Notes: a model not told the origin generated them from the letters alone. DNA of 64,000 bases from an uncultured Phycisphaeraceae bacterium (GCA_937899905.1 CALCCF010000008.1:1-64000); one strand, 5' to 3'. Shown: positions 17,287-25,609, numbered from the stretch's first letter. A program made the numbers and translations.

Positions 17287-17877
17287 ATGAGCGGGGCGAT
17301 CGTGCTTGTTGGTGGCGGGGGGCACGCCAAGGTGGTGGCCGACTCGGTACGCGCGTTCGGCGTGAGCATCGCAGGCTTCGTTGACGATGACCCGAACGCA
17401 ACCATGCCGAGCCTGGATCATCTCGGCGGCCTCGATGCCGTCCGTGAGCCCTGGATCATGTGTGTGGGCGATGTGCCGACCCGGCTCTTGTTGCTCGATC
17501 GTCTCGATGGCGTCGCGGCGAGCGTGATGCACCCATCAGCCGTCGTCGGCGAGCGGGTCGAGCTCGGTGCCGGCATGTTCATCGGGCCCAACGCGGTGGT
17601 AAACGCCGACGCGATCATCGGAGATCATGCCATCGTCAACAGCGGGGCGATCGTTGAGCACGACGCACGCGTGGGCCGTGCCAGCCATGTAGCGCCCGGG
17701 GCCGTGCTCTGTGGTGCGGCGGACGTGGGCGAGGGCTGCCTCGTCGGCGCTGGTGCGGTCGTGCTGCCCGGCGTGCGCATCGGCGATCATGCCGTGATCG
17801 GAGCGGGCTCGGTCGTTACGGCAGATGTTCCGCCCCACCGCCGGGCGGTTGGTTCGCCGGCGCGGCTCCTCGATTGA
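17287..17877 (+). CDS. sugar O-acyltransferase, NeuD/PglD family (left-handed beta-helix)
   Basis: A short Rossmann-like N-domain (IVLVGGGGHAKVVADSV, then IAGFVDDDP) precedes hexapeptide repeats (AVVGERVELGAGMFIGPNAV, then GAVLCGAADVGEGCLVGAGA, then LPGVRIGDHAVIGAGSVV). The protein ends in VPPHRRAVGSPARLL, as in this family. Such enzymes acetylate sialic-acid-like or bacillosamine sugars or related amino sugars using acetyl-CoA. The catalytic His is likely the one in AIVEHDARVG. It starts 16 bp after the FG-GAP gene, and its 3' end overlaps the convergent glycosyltransferase by 62 bp. That neighbour suggests a role in surface glycan decoration. The exact sugar cannot be told. Confidence 0.85.
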   Translation: MSGAIVLVGGGGHAKVVADSVRAFGVSIAGFVDDDPNATMPSLDHLGGLDAVREPWIMCVGDVPTRLLLLDRLDGVAASVMHPSAVVGERVELGAGMFIGPNAVVNADAIIGDHAIVNSGAIVEHDARVGRASHVAPGAVLCGAADVGEGCLVGAGAVVLPGVRIGDHAVIGAGSVVTADVPPHRRAVGSPARLLD

Positions 17878-19078
17878 CGAGGTGCCGCGCCAGCTCTACA
17901 CGGATCGCTCGCTCGAAGCTGGCTTCCGAGAATCGCTGGGCGTTCGCGACGCACGCGGATTGATCGCACGCTTCGGCACGAGCTGTTGCCTCGGCGAGCT
18001 GCTCGGGCGAGCCATCGCAGAGAGCGCCCGTCTCACCGTCGCGCACGATGTCGAGCGCGCCGCCCTCGGCCCGAGCCACGACGGAAAGCCCGCACGCCTG
18101 GGCCTCGACGGCGGTGATGCCGAAGTCCTCGACCTGTGGAAACAGGAGTACCGACGCCGATCTCATTTCTTCTCGTAAGGCCTGATCGCTCACCTTTCCC
18201 AGGAACGACACGCCGGATGGTGCTCCGCGCTCGAGCTCGCGGCGAACCGAACCGTCGCCGACGATTCGCAGGGTCGCGCCGGCCAGCCGTGCGGCCTCGA
18301 TCGCGAGATCAAACCGCTTGTACGGCTCGATCGCGCCGACGGCCAGCCAATGGCCACCTCGCGCGCCGTTGCCAGGGACAAAGAAGTCCGTGCGCGCCGG
18401 TGGATGGATGACCGTCGATGGCCTCCCATACGCGTGCTCGATCAGATGTGCCACATGGGTCGAATTTGCGATGAACGATGTCACGTGCTCGCTGGTCGCT
18501 CGATCCCACGAGCGGAGTGCGTTGCCGAACACGCGCAGGCCGAGGCGCTGCATCCTGCCCGAGTACTGCTCGCCTTGCGACCACAAGTATCGCGCGGGGC
18601 TGTGGCAATAGCACACATGTGGAACACCCTGCGGCGGACGCAGGCCCTTGATGGCGGCTGAGCTGGTGGACACCAACAGGTCGAACGGACGCATCCGATG
18701 CATGTGCGCCAACCGATCGCTGAGCTGGCCGACGGCGGCGGGATACAGCGGGAGCATCCAGCGTCGGAATCGCAAGGCCCCGGGGAGCGCGCCGATGGGG
18801 GCGATCTGCCGAGGCAGCGCGTCGAGCGTCTCGGTGAGCAGCGACCCATCATCGAACATCGCCAGAACGCACTCGACATGCCCGAGCTGCTGGGCGACTT
18901 TGGCAATGTGGTGCAAAACGCGCTCGCCGCCGCGCAGGCCCACGAGCCAGTCGTGCGCCAGCACGATGCGTGGCCGATCCCTTGAGGTGGGGTCGGAGGA
19001 CTCCCCTGAGGCCAGCCCCGCCGGAATGTCGGCCGCGGGATCGGGGTTTACAGTATTTGATGAGCCAGCCTGCTGCAC
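17816..19078 (-). CDS. glycosyltransferase family 4 protein
   Basis: This is a GT-B glycosyltransferase acting on a sugar nucleotide. The N-domain has RIVLAHDWLVGLRGGERVL and VCYCHSPARYLWSQGEQYSG. The C-domain has HWLAVGAIEPYKRFDLAIEA, LRIVGDGSVRREL and the donor-binding LLFPQVEDFGITAVEAQACG (E-x7-E-like). The second of two tandem GTG codons (19078) is chosen because TACAGT sits exactly 5 nt before it. That gives 420 aa with a 37-residue disordered leader. Its first 19 bp overlap the divergent amidohydrolase gene. Likely part of surface polysaccharide assembly with the acetyltransferase next door; the linkage is unknown. Confidence 0.9.
   Translation of the reverse strand: MQQAGSSNTVNPDPAADIPAGLASGESSDPTSRDRPRIVLAHDWLVGLRGGERVLHHIAKVAQQLGHVECVLAMFDDGSLLTETLDALPRQIAPIGALPGALRFRRWMLPLYPAAVGQLSDRLAHMHRMRPFDLLVSTSSAAIKGLRPPQGVPHVCYCHSPARYLWSQGEQYSGRMQRLGLRVFGNALRSWDRATSEHVTSFIANSTHVAHLIEHAYGRPSTVIHPPARTDFFVPGNGARGGHWLAVGAIEPYKRFDLAIEAARLAGATLRIVGDGSVRRELERGAPSGVSFLGKVSDQALREEMRSASVLLFPQVEDFGITAVEAQACGLSVVARAEGGALDIVRDGETGALCDGSPEQLAEATARAEACDQSACVANAQRFSEASFERAIRVELARHLVNRGAAPANQPPGGGAEHLP
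19049..19054 (+). promoter_or_regulatory. -10-like hexamer of the amidohydrolase gene, probably leaderless
   Basis: TACAGT lies 5 nt before the ATG at 19060, with no Shine-Dalgarno. It sits inside the 5' coding end of the opposing glycosyltransferase gene. Confidence 0.45.
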
Positions 19079-20193
19079 CACAGACTGTACCGCACAAGGG
19101 CCGCCAGCCCACGCCCGCCAACCTGCTGGGCTTGGACTACGCGGCCGAGGCGGAGCGCTTTGGCCCGCCAGTCGTCCCCATCATCGACAGCCATGCGCAC
19201 ATCAATGGCTCGATGGCGTCGCCGGTCTATCGCCGGGTGATGGAGGCCTACGGCGTGCGGCGCGTGTACTCGCAGACCCAGATCGCGCAGGCCGAAGTCG
19301 TCCGACGAGAGTTGGGCGACAGGGTTCGGTTCGTCGCTATTCCCGAGTACATGTCCGATGACCGCCGGCGCGCGATGCGTGAGGGCTTCTTCGAGAACAT
19401 GCGCCGCTGGCATTCGGAGTTCGGTGCGCGCATGCTCAAATTCTGGATGGCGCCCCGACTGCGCGACTTCCTCGACCCGGTCTTGGACGCCGACATCATC
19501 GACGTCGACAGCCCGCTGCGCCGCGAGCTCGCCGCCGAAGCCGTCGAGCTCGGCTACATGTTCCAGGCGCACATCGCAGACCCGGACACGTGGTTCGCTA
19601 CGAAGTATGCCGACGCGAGCAAGTACGGCACCAAGGCGTCGCACTACGAGCCGCTCGAGCGCATGCTGGAGGAGTTCCACGTGCCGTGGCTCGTCGCGCA
19701 CATGGGCGGCTGGCCCGAGGATCTGGTCTTCCTTGACGGCCTGTTGTCGCGCCACGACAACCTGCACCTGGATACGTCGGCCACCAAATGGATGGTGCGC
19801 GAGCTGAGCAAGCACTCGCGGGAGGCGTTCGTCGAGTTCATTGAGAAGTGGCGCGGCCGTATCCTCTTCGGCTCGGACATCGTCACGCTCGACGACCACT
19901 TCGAGACCAGCGACGACGACAACGATCGCTTCGGCGCGCACCAGGCATCGGGCGAGGCCGAAGCGTTCGACCTGTACGCCAGCCGGTACTGGGCCCTGCG
20001 CACGATGTGGGAGCGCGAGTATGAGGGCCCCAGCCCGATCGCCGACCCGGACCTGATGATGGTCGAACCCGAACGCTTCGACGCGATGAGCTCGCCGCCG
20101 CTCCGGGGATTCATGCTGCCGCAGGACCTGCTCAGGATCGTGTACGCCGATGCCGCCGAGGCGCTGCTCGAACGCTGGTGGGACGAGCACTAG
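19060..20193 (+). CDS. amidohydrolase family 2 (metal-dependent) protein
   Basis: This TIM-barrel metal-dependent hydrolase or decarboxylase has the family metal-site segments in order: VPIIDSHAHIN (His-x-His), GYMFQAHIADPDTWF, WLVAHMGGWPEDLVFLD, and GRILFGSDIVTLDDHF with the catalytic Asp. Relatives include ACMSD, gamma-resorcylate decarboxylase and many uncharacterised planctomycete enzymes; substrate cannot be assigned. At 377 aa it is slightly long for the family. A C-terminal acidic loop (FETSDDDNDRFGAHQ) is unusual. The start at 19060 follows TACAGT by 5 nt. A second amidohydrolase (ACMSD) lies 4 kb downstream on the other strand. Confidence 0.85.
   Translation: MSQPAAPQTVPHKGRQPTPANLLGLDYAAEAERFGPPVVPIIDSHAHINGSMASPVYRRVMEAYGVRRVYSQTQIAQAEVVRRELGDRVRFVAIPEYMSDDRRRAMREGFFENMRRWHSEFGARMLKFWMAPRLRDFLDPVLDADIIDVDSPLRRELAAEAVELGYMFQAHIADPDTWFATKYADASKYGTKASHYEPLERMLEEFHVPWLVAHMGGWPEDLVFLDGLLSRHDNLHLDTSATKWMVRELSKHSREAFVEFIEKWRGRILFGSDIVTLDDHFETSDDDNDRFGAHQASGEAEAFDLYASRYWALRTMWEREYEGPSPIADPDLMMVEPERFDAMSSPPLRGFMLPQDLLRIVYADAAEALLERWWDEH
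19084..19089 (-). promoter_or_regulatory. -10-like hexamer of the divergent glycosyltransferase gene
   Basis: TACAGT on the minus strand lies 5 nt before the second GTG. It faces the identical hexamer at 19049-19054 across the two overlapping 5' ends. Confidence 0.45.
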
Positions 20194-20205
20194 CCCCAGT
20201 TCAGA

Positions 20206-21153
20206 CTACCTGAAGCTCCAGGGTTCGCCAGGCGTGTAGCCCAAGAGGTCGTAGAGCTCCGCGCGCGTCTGCATGCGTCCGAGCGTGGGCTCGACCGTGC
20301 CCTCCGCGGCCAGCGTCTCAAGCAGGCCATCGACCGCCTTCATCGCGATGCGCAATGTCGACACCGGGAAGATGACCAGGTGGTACCCGATCTCGGCGAA
20401 GCGATCGCGCGGGATCATGGGCGTCTTGCCGAACTCGGTCATGTTCGCGAGCACGTACGGAGGCCTACCCGTGTCGGCGACGGTCGCGTTGCGCATGGCC
20501 TCGGCGAACGTCTCAAACTCGGACTCGTCGTTGAGGCCCTCGGGGAAGATCATGCTCGCGCCGGCCTTCGCGTAGAGCGTGGCGCGCTCGATAGCATCGT
20601 CCATGCCGCTCACGCCACGTGCGTCCGTGCGCGCACAAATTATGAAGTGCGGGTCGGACGTGTCGCGCGCGGCCTGGGCGGCCCACTCGATCCGGCTGGC
20701 CGCCTGCTCGGCCGGGATGAGCGTCTTGCCGTCGAGGTGGCCGCAGCGCTTTGGGAAGACCTGGTCCTCGAGGTGGAGGCCAGCGGCGCCGGCGTGCTGG
20801 TACTCGACGACGGTGCGGCGGGTCATCTCTTCCTCACCGAAGCCGGTGTCTGCGTCGGCAATCACGGGCAGCGCCGGTGCCCCCGCGGAGAGCTTCGAAC
20901 CATCGACGACCTCGCGCACGGCGGCGGCGAACCGATCGAGCGTGAGCAGGCCGACATCTGGCACGCCTGCGGCAGCGCTTGTCGCGGCACCCGACACGTA
21001 GGCAGCCTGGAAGCCGTGCCGAGCCACGGCCCGGGCGGTCAGGCCGTTGAAGGCACCGGGCGCCATCACGCAGCCCACGTCCATCGCGGCGCGCAGTCGC
21101 TGTCCTGGGGTTCCTTGAACTTTCTGTTTGGTTTCGGTTTGTAGATCTGGCAT
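20206..21153 (-). CDS. prpB: isocitrate lyase/PEP mutase family enzyme, probable methylisocitrate lyase
   Basis: This TIM-barrel lyase would cleave 2-methylisocitrate to pyruvate and succinate, or a related C-C or C-P bond. The key parts are present: GAFNGLTARAVARHGFQAAY, VIADADTGFG (metal binding), the active-site loop FPKRCGHLDGK with the catalytic Cys, and FIICARTDARGVSG. The length of 315 aa and the KRCGH motif fit PrpB better than PEP mutase. The rest of the methylcitrate cycle (prpC, prpD) is not here, so oxaloacetate or dimethylmalate-type substrates remain possible. The start is the ATG at 21153, which follows TATCAT by 6 nt. Confidence 0.88.
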   Translation of the reverse strand: MPDLQTETKQKVQGTPGQRLRAAMDVGCVMAPGAFNGLTARAVARHGFQAAYVSGAATSAAAGVPDVGLLTLDRFAAAVREVVDGSKLSAGAPALPVIADADTGFGEEEMTRRTVVEYQHAGAAGLHLEDQVFPKRCGHLDGKTLIPAEQAASRIEWAAQAARDTSDPHFIICARTDARGVSGMDDAIERATLYAKAGASMIFPEGLNDESEFETFAEAMRNATVADTGRPPYVLANMTEFGKTPMIPRDRFAEIGYHLVIFPVSTLRIAMKAVDGLLETLAAEGTVEPTLGRMQTRAELYDLLGYTPGEPWSFR

Positions 21154-21159
21154 CCAGTC

Positions 21160-21165
21160 ATGATA
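21160..21165 (-). promoter_or_regulatory. -10-like hexamer of prpB, probably leaderless
   Basis: TATCAT lies 6 nt before the ATG, and no Shine-Dalgarno is present. Confidence 0.45.
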
Positions 21166-21282
21166 GGAATCGCGGTTGTGCGGCCTGCGCGGATTTTTCA
21201 GGTCGCAGAGATATTGGACTGAAGTGCCTCCTCGGAATCGTCGATCCGCTGCCAGAGAAGTCCGAATACCCGGAGCACCGCC

Positions 21283-22485
21283 ATGACCAGAATCGACAAG
21301 CACGCCGAGATCGACCACGAATGCACCGGAGGCTGCGGTGGCGAATGCGACGCCTGCCAAGGCCACCACGGGCTCAGCCTCGCCCGGGACGTGGACGACG
21401 AGCCACTCGATCTGGACATCAATGCAGACGAGACCGGCGACGCCGAGGAGATGGACGCGCTGACCCGCGGCCTGCTCGGCAGCTTCGCGCGCTTCATTGC
21501 AGATGATGACGAAGCAGAGGTCGAGAACCGGGACGAACGAGAGACCGAGGCCTCCGTCGAAGTCGAGATCGCACAGGAACCGATCGCCGATCACGATCTC
21601 GATGAGCAAGGGCTGTTCGGGCTGATGCCCAAGACCACCGCCGCTGAGTCTGAAGATGATCCAGACTCGATCGACGGCGCGCTCGATCGTGTCGAGCAGG
21701 CGATGGCGGCGCTCGCGTCGACCATCCCGACGCTCGAGCATCGCCTGTGCACCGTCGAAGAGCGCGTCGATGAGGCTTGCGACGTCGAGTGGGTCGATGG
21801 AGGCTCGACGATCGAGGATGCGTCCGATCGCGACACCGTCGCCATGAGCCTCAAGGATCGGCTCGCGTCCATCGAGCAGGAGTGCAACCGGCTTGCTTCG
21901 GTGCCCATCGAGCGCGTCGAAGCGCGGGTGGCCACCGCCGAGAACACGCTCGGTGCGCTCATCGAGCACGCCGAGTCTGCCGCTGCGACCTTCGCCGAAG
22001 AGCGCGCCTCCGCCGAACGCGCCGCGGGCCAACTCGCCGAGCTCGTTGAAGCGTTGGCCCCTTGGGTCGAACTGCTCGAGCTGCGCGACACTGAGGACGG
22101 GCTGCCCAAGCCGCTGCAGGGTCTGATCAAGATCGCCGGCACGCAGCTCGGCCGGGAGATCGCCAGCGTCCGCGAGAACCTGGAACGGTTGTCGAGCGTG
22201 CTTGAAATCCCTGAGACCACCGCTGCAGAGCGGGTCGCCGAGGCTGACATCACGACGCAAGAGATCGCAACACCAGCCGTGGAGGAAGAGTTCGTGCGGC
22301 CAGAGAGTCCAGGCGAGAACGGCGAGGGCAAGCCCCGCCGTCGCAAGAACGACAAGCGCCGCGGCGTGAAGGCCCGGAGTGCCGAGGCCGAGTCTCCGCG
22401 GCGCGCCGCCGGGCAGAGCCGTCTGTCGGCAGCGGCCCGGCTCCGAGCTCGAAGCCGCGCGGAGGGACGTCCTCCACGCCGCTGA
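21283..22485 (+). CDS. acidic coiled-coil protein with N-terminal cysteine cluster, unknown function
   Basis: The 400-aa product begins with a dense Cys/His patch (HECTGGCGGECDACQGHH) that could bind zinc. A very acidic region follows (about 40-120). Long helical coiled-coil stretches come next (DRVEQAMAALASTIPTLEHR, then LGALIEHAESAAATFAEERA, then ASVRENLERLSSVLEI). The end is strongly basic (RRRKNDKRRGVKARS and RARSRAEGRPPRR). It looks like a DNA- or membrane-associated scaffold, but no family is recognised. No signal peptide or membrane helix is seen. The start codon has a weak CCGGAG upstream. It lies divergent from prpB and upstream of apaG. Confidence 0.72.
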   Translation: MTRIDKHAEIDHECTGGCGGECDACQGHHGLSLARDVDDEPLDLDINADETGDAEEMDALTRGLLGSFARFIADDDEAEVENRDERETEASVEVEIAQEPIADHDLDEQGLFGLMPKTTAAESEDDPDSIDGALDRVEQAMAALASTIPTLEHRLCTVEERVDEACDVEWVDGGSTIEDASDRDTVAMSLKDRLASIEQECNRLASVPIERVEARVATAENTLGALIEHAESAAATFAEERASAERAAGQLAELVEALAPWVELLELRDTEDGLPKPLQGLIKIAGTQLGREIASVRENLERLSSVLEIPETTAAERVAEADITTQEIATPAVEEEFVRPESPGENGEGKPRRRKNDKRRGVKARSAEAESPRRAAGQSRLSAAARLRARSRAEGRPPRR

Positions 22486-22490
22486 TCTCG

Positions 22491-22499
22491 TGCTATGCT
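22491..22499 (+). promoter_or_regulatory. extended -10 promoter element upstream of apaG
   Basis: TGCTATGCT fits an extended -10 (TGnTATnnT). It lies immediately after the previous stop codon and about 47 bp before the apaG ATG. No -35 is evident. Confidence 0.4.
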
Positions 22500-22545
22500 G
22501 GTGGCGTTGCGAGACGTTCCGGGGCTCCCGGCGAGGACGCGCGTC

Positions 22546-23010
22546 ATGGACATGCAAGACATCGAGATCCCCGGTAGCGTCGAGCCCGGTACGCACGGCT
22601 CCGAGACGGTCACGCCCATCGACGTGAACCACGGGCAGGTGCGCATCCGCGTCCGTCCCCACTATCTCCCACAGCGCAGCGACCCGATGCGCCCGATGCA
22701 CGTGTTCGCCTACGCGATCACCATCGAGCACGCGGCGCCATCCGATGCGCGGCCCGTGCAGGTCGTCAATCGCCAATGGCGCATCATCGATGCGCACGGC
22801 GACGAAGAGTTCGTCGAGGGCGAGGGCGTCGTGGGCCAGCAGCCCGTCTTGCGTCCGGGTGAGCGCTTCGAGTACGCGAGCTACTGCCCGCTGCGAACGA
22901 GTTGGGGCACGATGGAAGGCAAACTCGGCGTGGTCACGCTCGACGACGCCGACCAGCCCGCCGAGAAATTCCTCGTCGACATCGACCGGTTCTACCTCGT
23001 CTCGGAGTAA
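22546..23010 (+). CDS. apaG: ApaG-domain protein
   Basis: ApaG proteins are small immunoglobulin-like beta-sandwich proteins. They have been linked to cobalt/magnesium efflux and Ap4A metabolism in enterobacteria, but their biochemical role is unsettled. The core is clear here: VRIRVRPHYLPQRSDP, then HVFAYAITIEHAA, then VQVVNRQWRIIDAHGDEEFV, then GEGVVGQQPVLRPGERFEYA, then PLRTSWGTMEGKLGVV. A 30-residue leader precedes the domain, giving 154 aa against the usual 125. The first ATG (22546) is used; a second is two codons later. The gene ends 16 bp before the convergent kynureninase gene. Confidence 0.92.
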   Translation: MDMQDIEIPGSVEPGTHGSETVTPIDVNHGQVRIRVRPHYLPQRSDPMRPMHVFAYAITIEHAAPSDARPVQVVNRQWRIIDAHGDEEFVEGEGVVGQQPVLRPGERFEYASYCPLRTSWGTMEGKLGVVTLDDADQPAEKFLVDIDRFYLVSE

Positions 23011-23026
23011 ACCGCCGATCAGCCAG

Positions 23027-24298
23027 TCAGGCCGACGCGGCCGCCGAAACGAGTGCGATAGCGCTTGCCGCCCGCGCTACATCCTCGAACGTGTTGTACA
23101 GCGGGACCGGCGCAAGGCGGATGACGTCGGGCTCGCGGAAGTCTGCAACGACGCCGTGCTGCTGGAGCGCGTCGCGGATCGCCCGAGCACGATCGCCGAA
23201 CGAGATCGAGAGCTGGCAGCCGCGCTGCTGCGGATCCGTCGGCGTGACGATGCGTGCGGTGGGCGCTACTTCATGGATCGCACGCTCGAGGAACGCCGTG
23301 AGCTTCAGGCTCTTCTCGCGCAAGGCCGGCATGCCGACTCGATCGAAGATCTCGAGCGAAGCCGCGAGCGGCGCCATCGCCAGGATCGGCGGGTTGCAGA
23401 GCTGCCAGCCGTCGGCCCCAACTCGCGGGACGAACCCGGGCTCCATCTTGAAGCGCGTCTGGGGATCGTTGCCCCACCATCCGGCCAGGCGCGGGATGTC
23501 GGCGTTCGCGCCGTGCCGCTCGTGCACGAAGCAGCCCGCGATCGCGCCGGGCCCGGAGTTCAGGTACTTGTAGCTGCACCACACGGCGAAGTCGGCGTCG
23601 CAGTCGTGCAAGTGTAGCGGCACGTTGCCGGCGGCGTGCGCACAGTCCCAGCCGACCATTGCGCCGGCTCGATGACCGGCCTCGGTGATCGCCGGCATGT
23701 CGAACCACTGGCCCGTGCGGTACTGCACGCCGGCGAGCATCACGAGCGCGAGCGTGTCGCCCGCTTCTTCGATGGCGTCGACGACGTCCTCGGTCCGCAG
23801 CGTGTCCTCACCCTCGCGCGGGCGCAGGCGGATCATGTTCGCGTTGGCATCGAGCCCCCGATGCACGATGTGGCTCTCTACCGCGTAGTCGTCGCTGGGA
23901 AAGAGCGCATCCTCGACCATGATCTTGGTGCGCGTGCCCGACGGCTGGTAGAAGCTCGCCATCATGAAGTGAAGATTCGCCGTCAGGCCGTTCATCATGA
24001 CGACCTCGCCGGGCTTAGCGCCGACGAGCCTCGCGCCGGTCTCGCGGAAACGCTCGTGATAGCTGAACCAGGGGTTCGCGCCGCTGAGGTGGGCATCGAC
24101 GCCGAGGGTTGACCAGTCGTGCAGTTCTTGTTCGACCGCCGCGCGCACCGAGTTGGGCATCAGCCCCAGCGAGTTGCCCGTGAAGTACGCGACGGGCTGG
24201 CCGTCCGAGCCGGCGGGTATCGCGAACAGCTTGCGCTCTGCGGCGAGCGGATCGGCGGCGTCGAGGGCCTTGGCCTCGTCGAAGAGCGGGCCGCTCAT
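23027..24298 (-). CDS. kynU: kynureninase
   Basis: This PLP enzyme splits kynurenine to anthranilate, or 3-hydroxykynurenine to 3-hydroxyanthranilate, plus alanine. The fold-type I features are clear: AYFTGNSLGLMPNSVRAAV, NGLTANLHFMMASFY, VGWDCAHAAGNVPLHLHD (PLP-binding Asp), and CSYKYLNSGPGAIAG with the Schiff-base lysine. The conserved RLAGWWGNDPQTRFKM follows. The length of 423 aa is typical. It overlaps the upstream ACMSD gene by four bases (ATGA), so the two are translationally coupled. With ACMSD the more likely substrate is 3-hydroxykynurenine. Kynurenine monooxygenase and tryptophan dioxygenase are not in the window. Confidence 0.96.
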   Translation of the reverse strand: MSGPLFDEAKALDAADPLAAERKLFAIPAGSDGQPVAYFTGNSLGLMPNSVRAAVEQELHDWSTLGVDAHLSGANPWFSYHERFRETGARLVGAKPGEVVMMNGLTANLHFMMASFYQPSGTRTKIMVEDALFPSDDYAVESHIVHRGLDANANMIRLRPREGEDTLRTEDVVDAIEEAGDTLALVMLAGVQYRTGQWFDMPAITEAGHRAGAMVGWDCAHAAGNVPLHLHDCDADFAVWCSYKYLNSGPGAIAGCFVHERHGANADIPRLAGWWGNDPQTRFKMEPGFVPRVGADGWQLCNPPILAMAPLAASLEIFDRVGMPALREKSLKLTAFLERAIHEVAPTARIVTPTDPQQRGCQLSISFGDRARAIRDALQQHGVVADFREPDVIRLAPVPLYNTFEDVARAASAIALVSAAASA

Positions 24299-25437
24299 TT
24301 CCCGGTCTCCGCGGTTTCGGTCGGGAAGCTGGCGGCCCGCTCGCGCGCGGCGCGCTGCTCTTCCATGAGTCCTGGGAAGGCGTCGGCGGTCATGCCCAGG
24401 AACTCGAGGGCCGAGCCGCTGAGCAGCTGGCGTTTCGTCTTGTCGGTCAGGTCGTACATCGAGTCGACCATCGCGCCGGGCATGGCCTCGCCGAGCGGGA
24501 ATGGGTAGTCGCTGCCCAGTGCCACGCGTCGCTCGTCCATCATGGCGATCAAGTATCGCAGCGCGTTGCGGCTGTAGACCGCAGAATCGACCCAGAACCG
24601 TGCGGGCTGCCCGTAGTCGGCCAGGTAGCTCCACGGGTTCTTCTCGCAGTCGACCGCGACGATGTCGGGCCGGCTGTTGTACCCGTGCTCGATGCGCCCG
24701 ATGGTGTACGGAAAAGAGCCGCCGCCGTGCGCGAAGCAGACGCGCAGCTGCGGGAAGCGATCGAACACGCCGCCGAAGATCATCGCGCACACAGCGCGCG
24801 CGGTCTCGGCGGGCATGCCCACGAGCCAGGGCAGCCAGTACTTGCCCATCTGGTCGCGACCCATCATGTCCCATGGATGCACGAGGACCGCGGCACCCAG
24901 TTCCTGGCAGGCGGCGAAGACATCGAGCAGCTCGGGCTCCCAGAGGTTCCAGTCCGGTGCGCCGGGCCGCTCGATGTGGCTGCCGATCTGGATGCCGGCC
25001 ATGCCCAGGTCCTTCATGCATCGCTCGAGCTCACCGATCGCCAGCTTGGGATCTTGCATTGGCAGCGTGCCGAGCGCGATGAAGCGATCGGGCTGCGCCC
25101 GGCAACGCTCGGCGAGGTCGTCGTTCAGGAACCGCGAGACTTCCAGCGTGTGCTCGGGCTTGGCCCAGTAGCCGAACATGACCGGCACCGTCGAGACCAC
25201 CTGGACCTGGACGTTGTGCAGCTCCATGTCCCGCAGCCGCGGCTCGGCGTGCAGGCAGTTGGGCTTCACGTCGCGGAAGTGGTTCCCGTCGATGGTCATG
25301 TGGGCCCCGCCCGCGAAATCGCCGGGGTCGTCGGCGGCGATGGGCGAGAGGTTCACCCACCCGCCATAGCCGAACTTAGCCGAAAAGTCCGGCATCGAGG
25401 GGGGCAGCATGTGGGTGTGCAGGTCGATCTTGAACAC
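24295..25437 (-). CDS. 2-amino-3-carboxymuconate-6-semialdehyde decarboxylase (ACMSD)
   Basis: ACMSD is a zinc amidohydrolase-fold decarboxylase. It diverts the kynurenine pathway from quinolinate (NAD synthesis) toward 2-aminomuconate and full catabolism. The N-terminus VFKIDLHTHMLPPSMPDF, then FGYGGWVNL, is very close to the known enzyme. Metal and active-site segments follow: AVLVHPWDMMGRD, RVCFAHGGGSFPYTIGR and RVALGSDYPFPLGE. GTG at 25437 is chosen because GGAG lies 6 nt upstream and the family N-terminus begins right there. The protein is 380 aa; the C-terminal 30 residues are an extra charged helix. It is first in the kyn operon. Confidence 0.93.
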   Translation of the reverse strand: MFKIDLHTHMLPPSMPDFSAKFGYGGWVNLSPIAADDPGDFAGGAHMTIDGNHFRDVKPNCLHAEPRLRDMELHNVQVQVVSTVPVMFGYWAKPEHTLEVSRFLNDDLAERCRAQPDRFIALGTLPMQDPKLAIGELERCMKDLGMAGIQIGSHIERPGAPDWNLWEPELLDVFAACQELGAAVLVHPWDMMGRDQMGKYWLPWLVGMPAETARAVCAMIFGGVFDRFPQLRVCFAHGGGSFPYTIGRIEHGYNSRPDIVAVDCEKNPWSYLADYGQPARFWVDSAVYSRNALRYLIAMMDERRVALGSDYPFPLGEAMPGAMVDSMYDLTDKTKRQLLSGSALEFLGMTADAFPGLMEEQRAARERAASFPTETAETGK

Positions 25438-25580
25438 GTCGGTCTCCGGGCGCTTCGGGCCGTTCGGCGGCGGGCAAAGGGCAGTGTATGGGTGTGGCGA
25501 TGGGCCGGCCCGCGAGTCCAATCACGGCCGGGCGACTGTCACGCAGCGGTCACGGCCCGCGCAAACGGCGCGAGATGGGC

Positions 25581-25609
25581 TTGGAGCACCGGTCCGGTTG
25601 TGGTAGGGT
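25581..25609 (+). promoter_or_regulatory. promoter of the secreted protein at 25644
   Basis: TTGGAG and TAGGGT are 17 bp apart, 34 bp before the ATG. A good Shine-Dalgarno (AGGAG, 25632-25636) follows. It matches the style of 13871-13899. Confidence 0.45.

Noticed and set aside
21154-22797. Upstream extension of the methylisocitrate-lyase-like gene to 22797
   Set aside because: It runs antisense through the acidic coiled-coil gene and into apaG. The family N-terminus begins at 21153.
24299-25021. Upstream extension of kynureninase to 25021
   Set aside because: It lies inside the ACMSD gene in another frame and has no kynureninase sequence. The ATGA overlap supports 24298.
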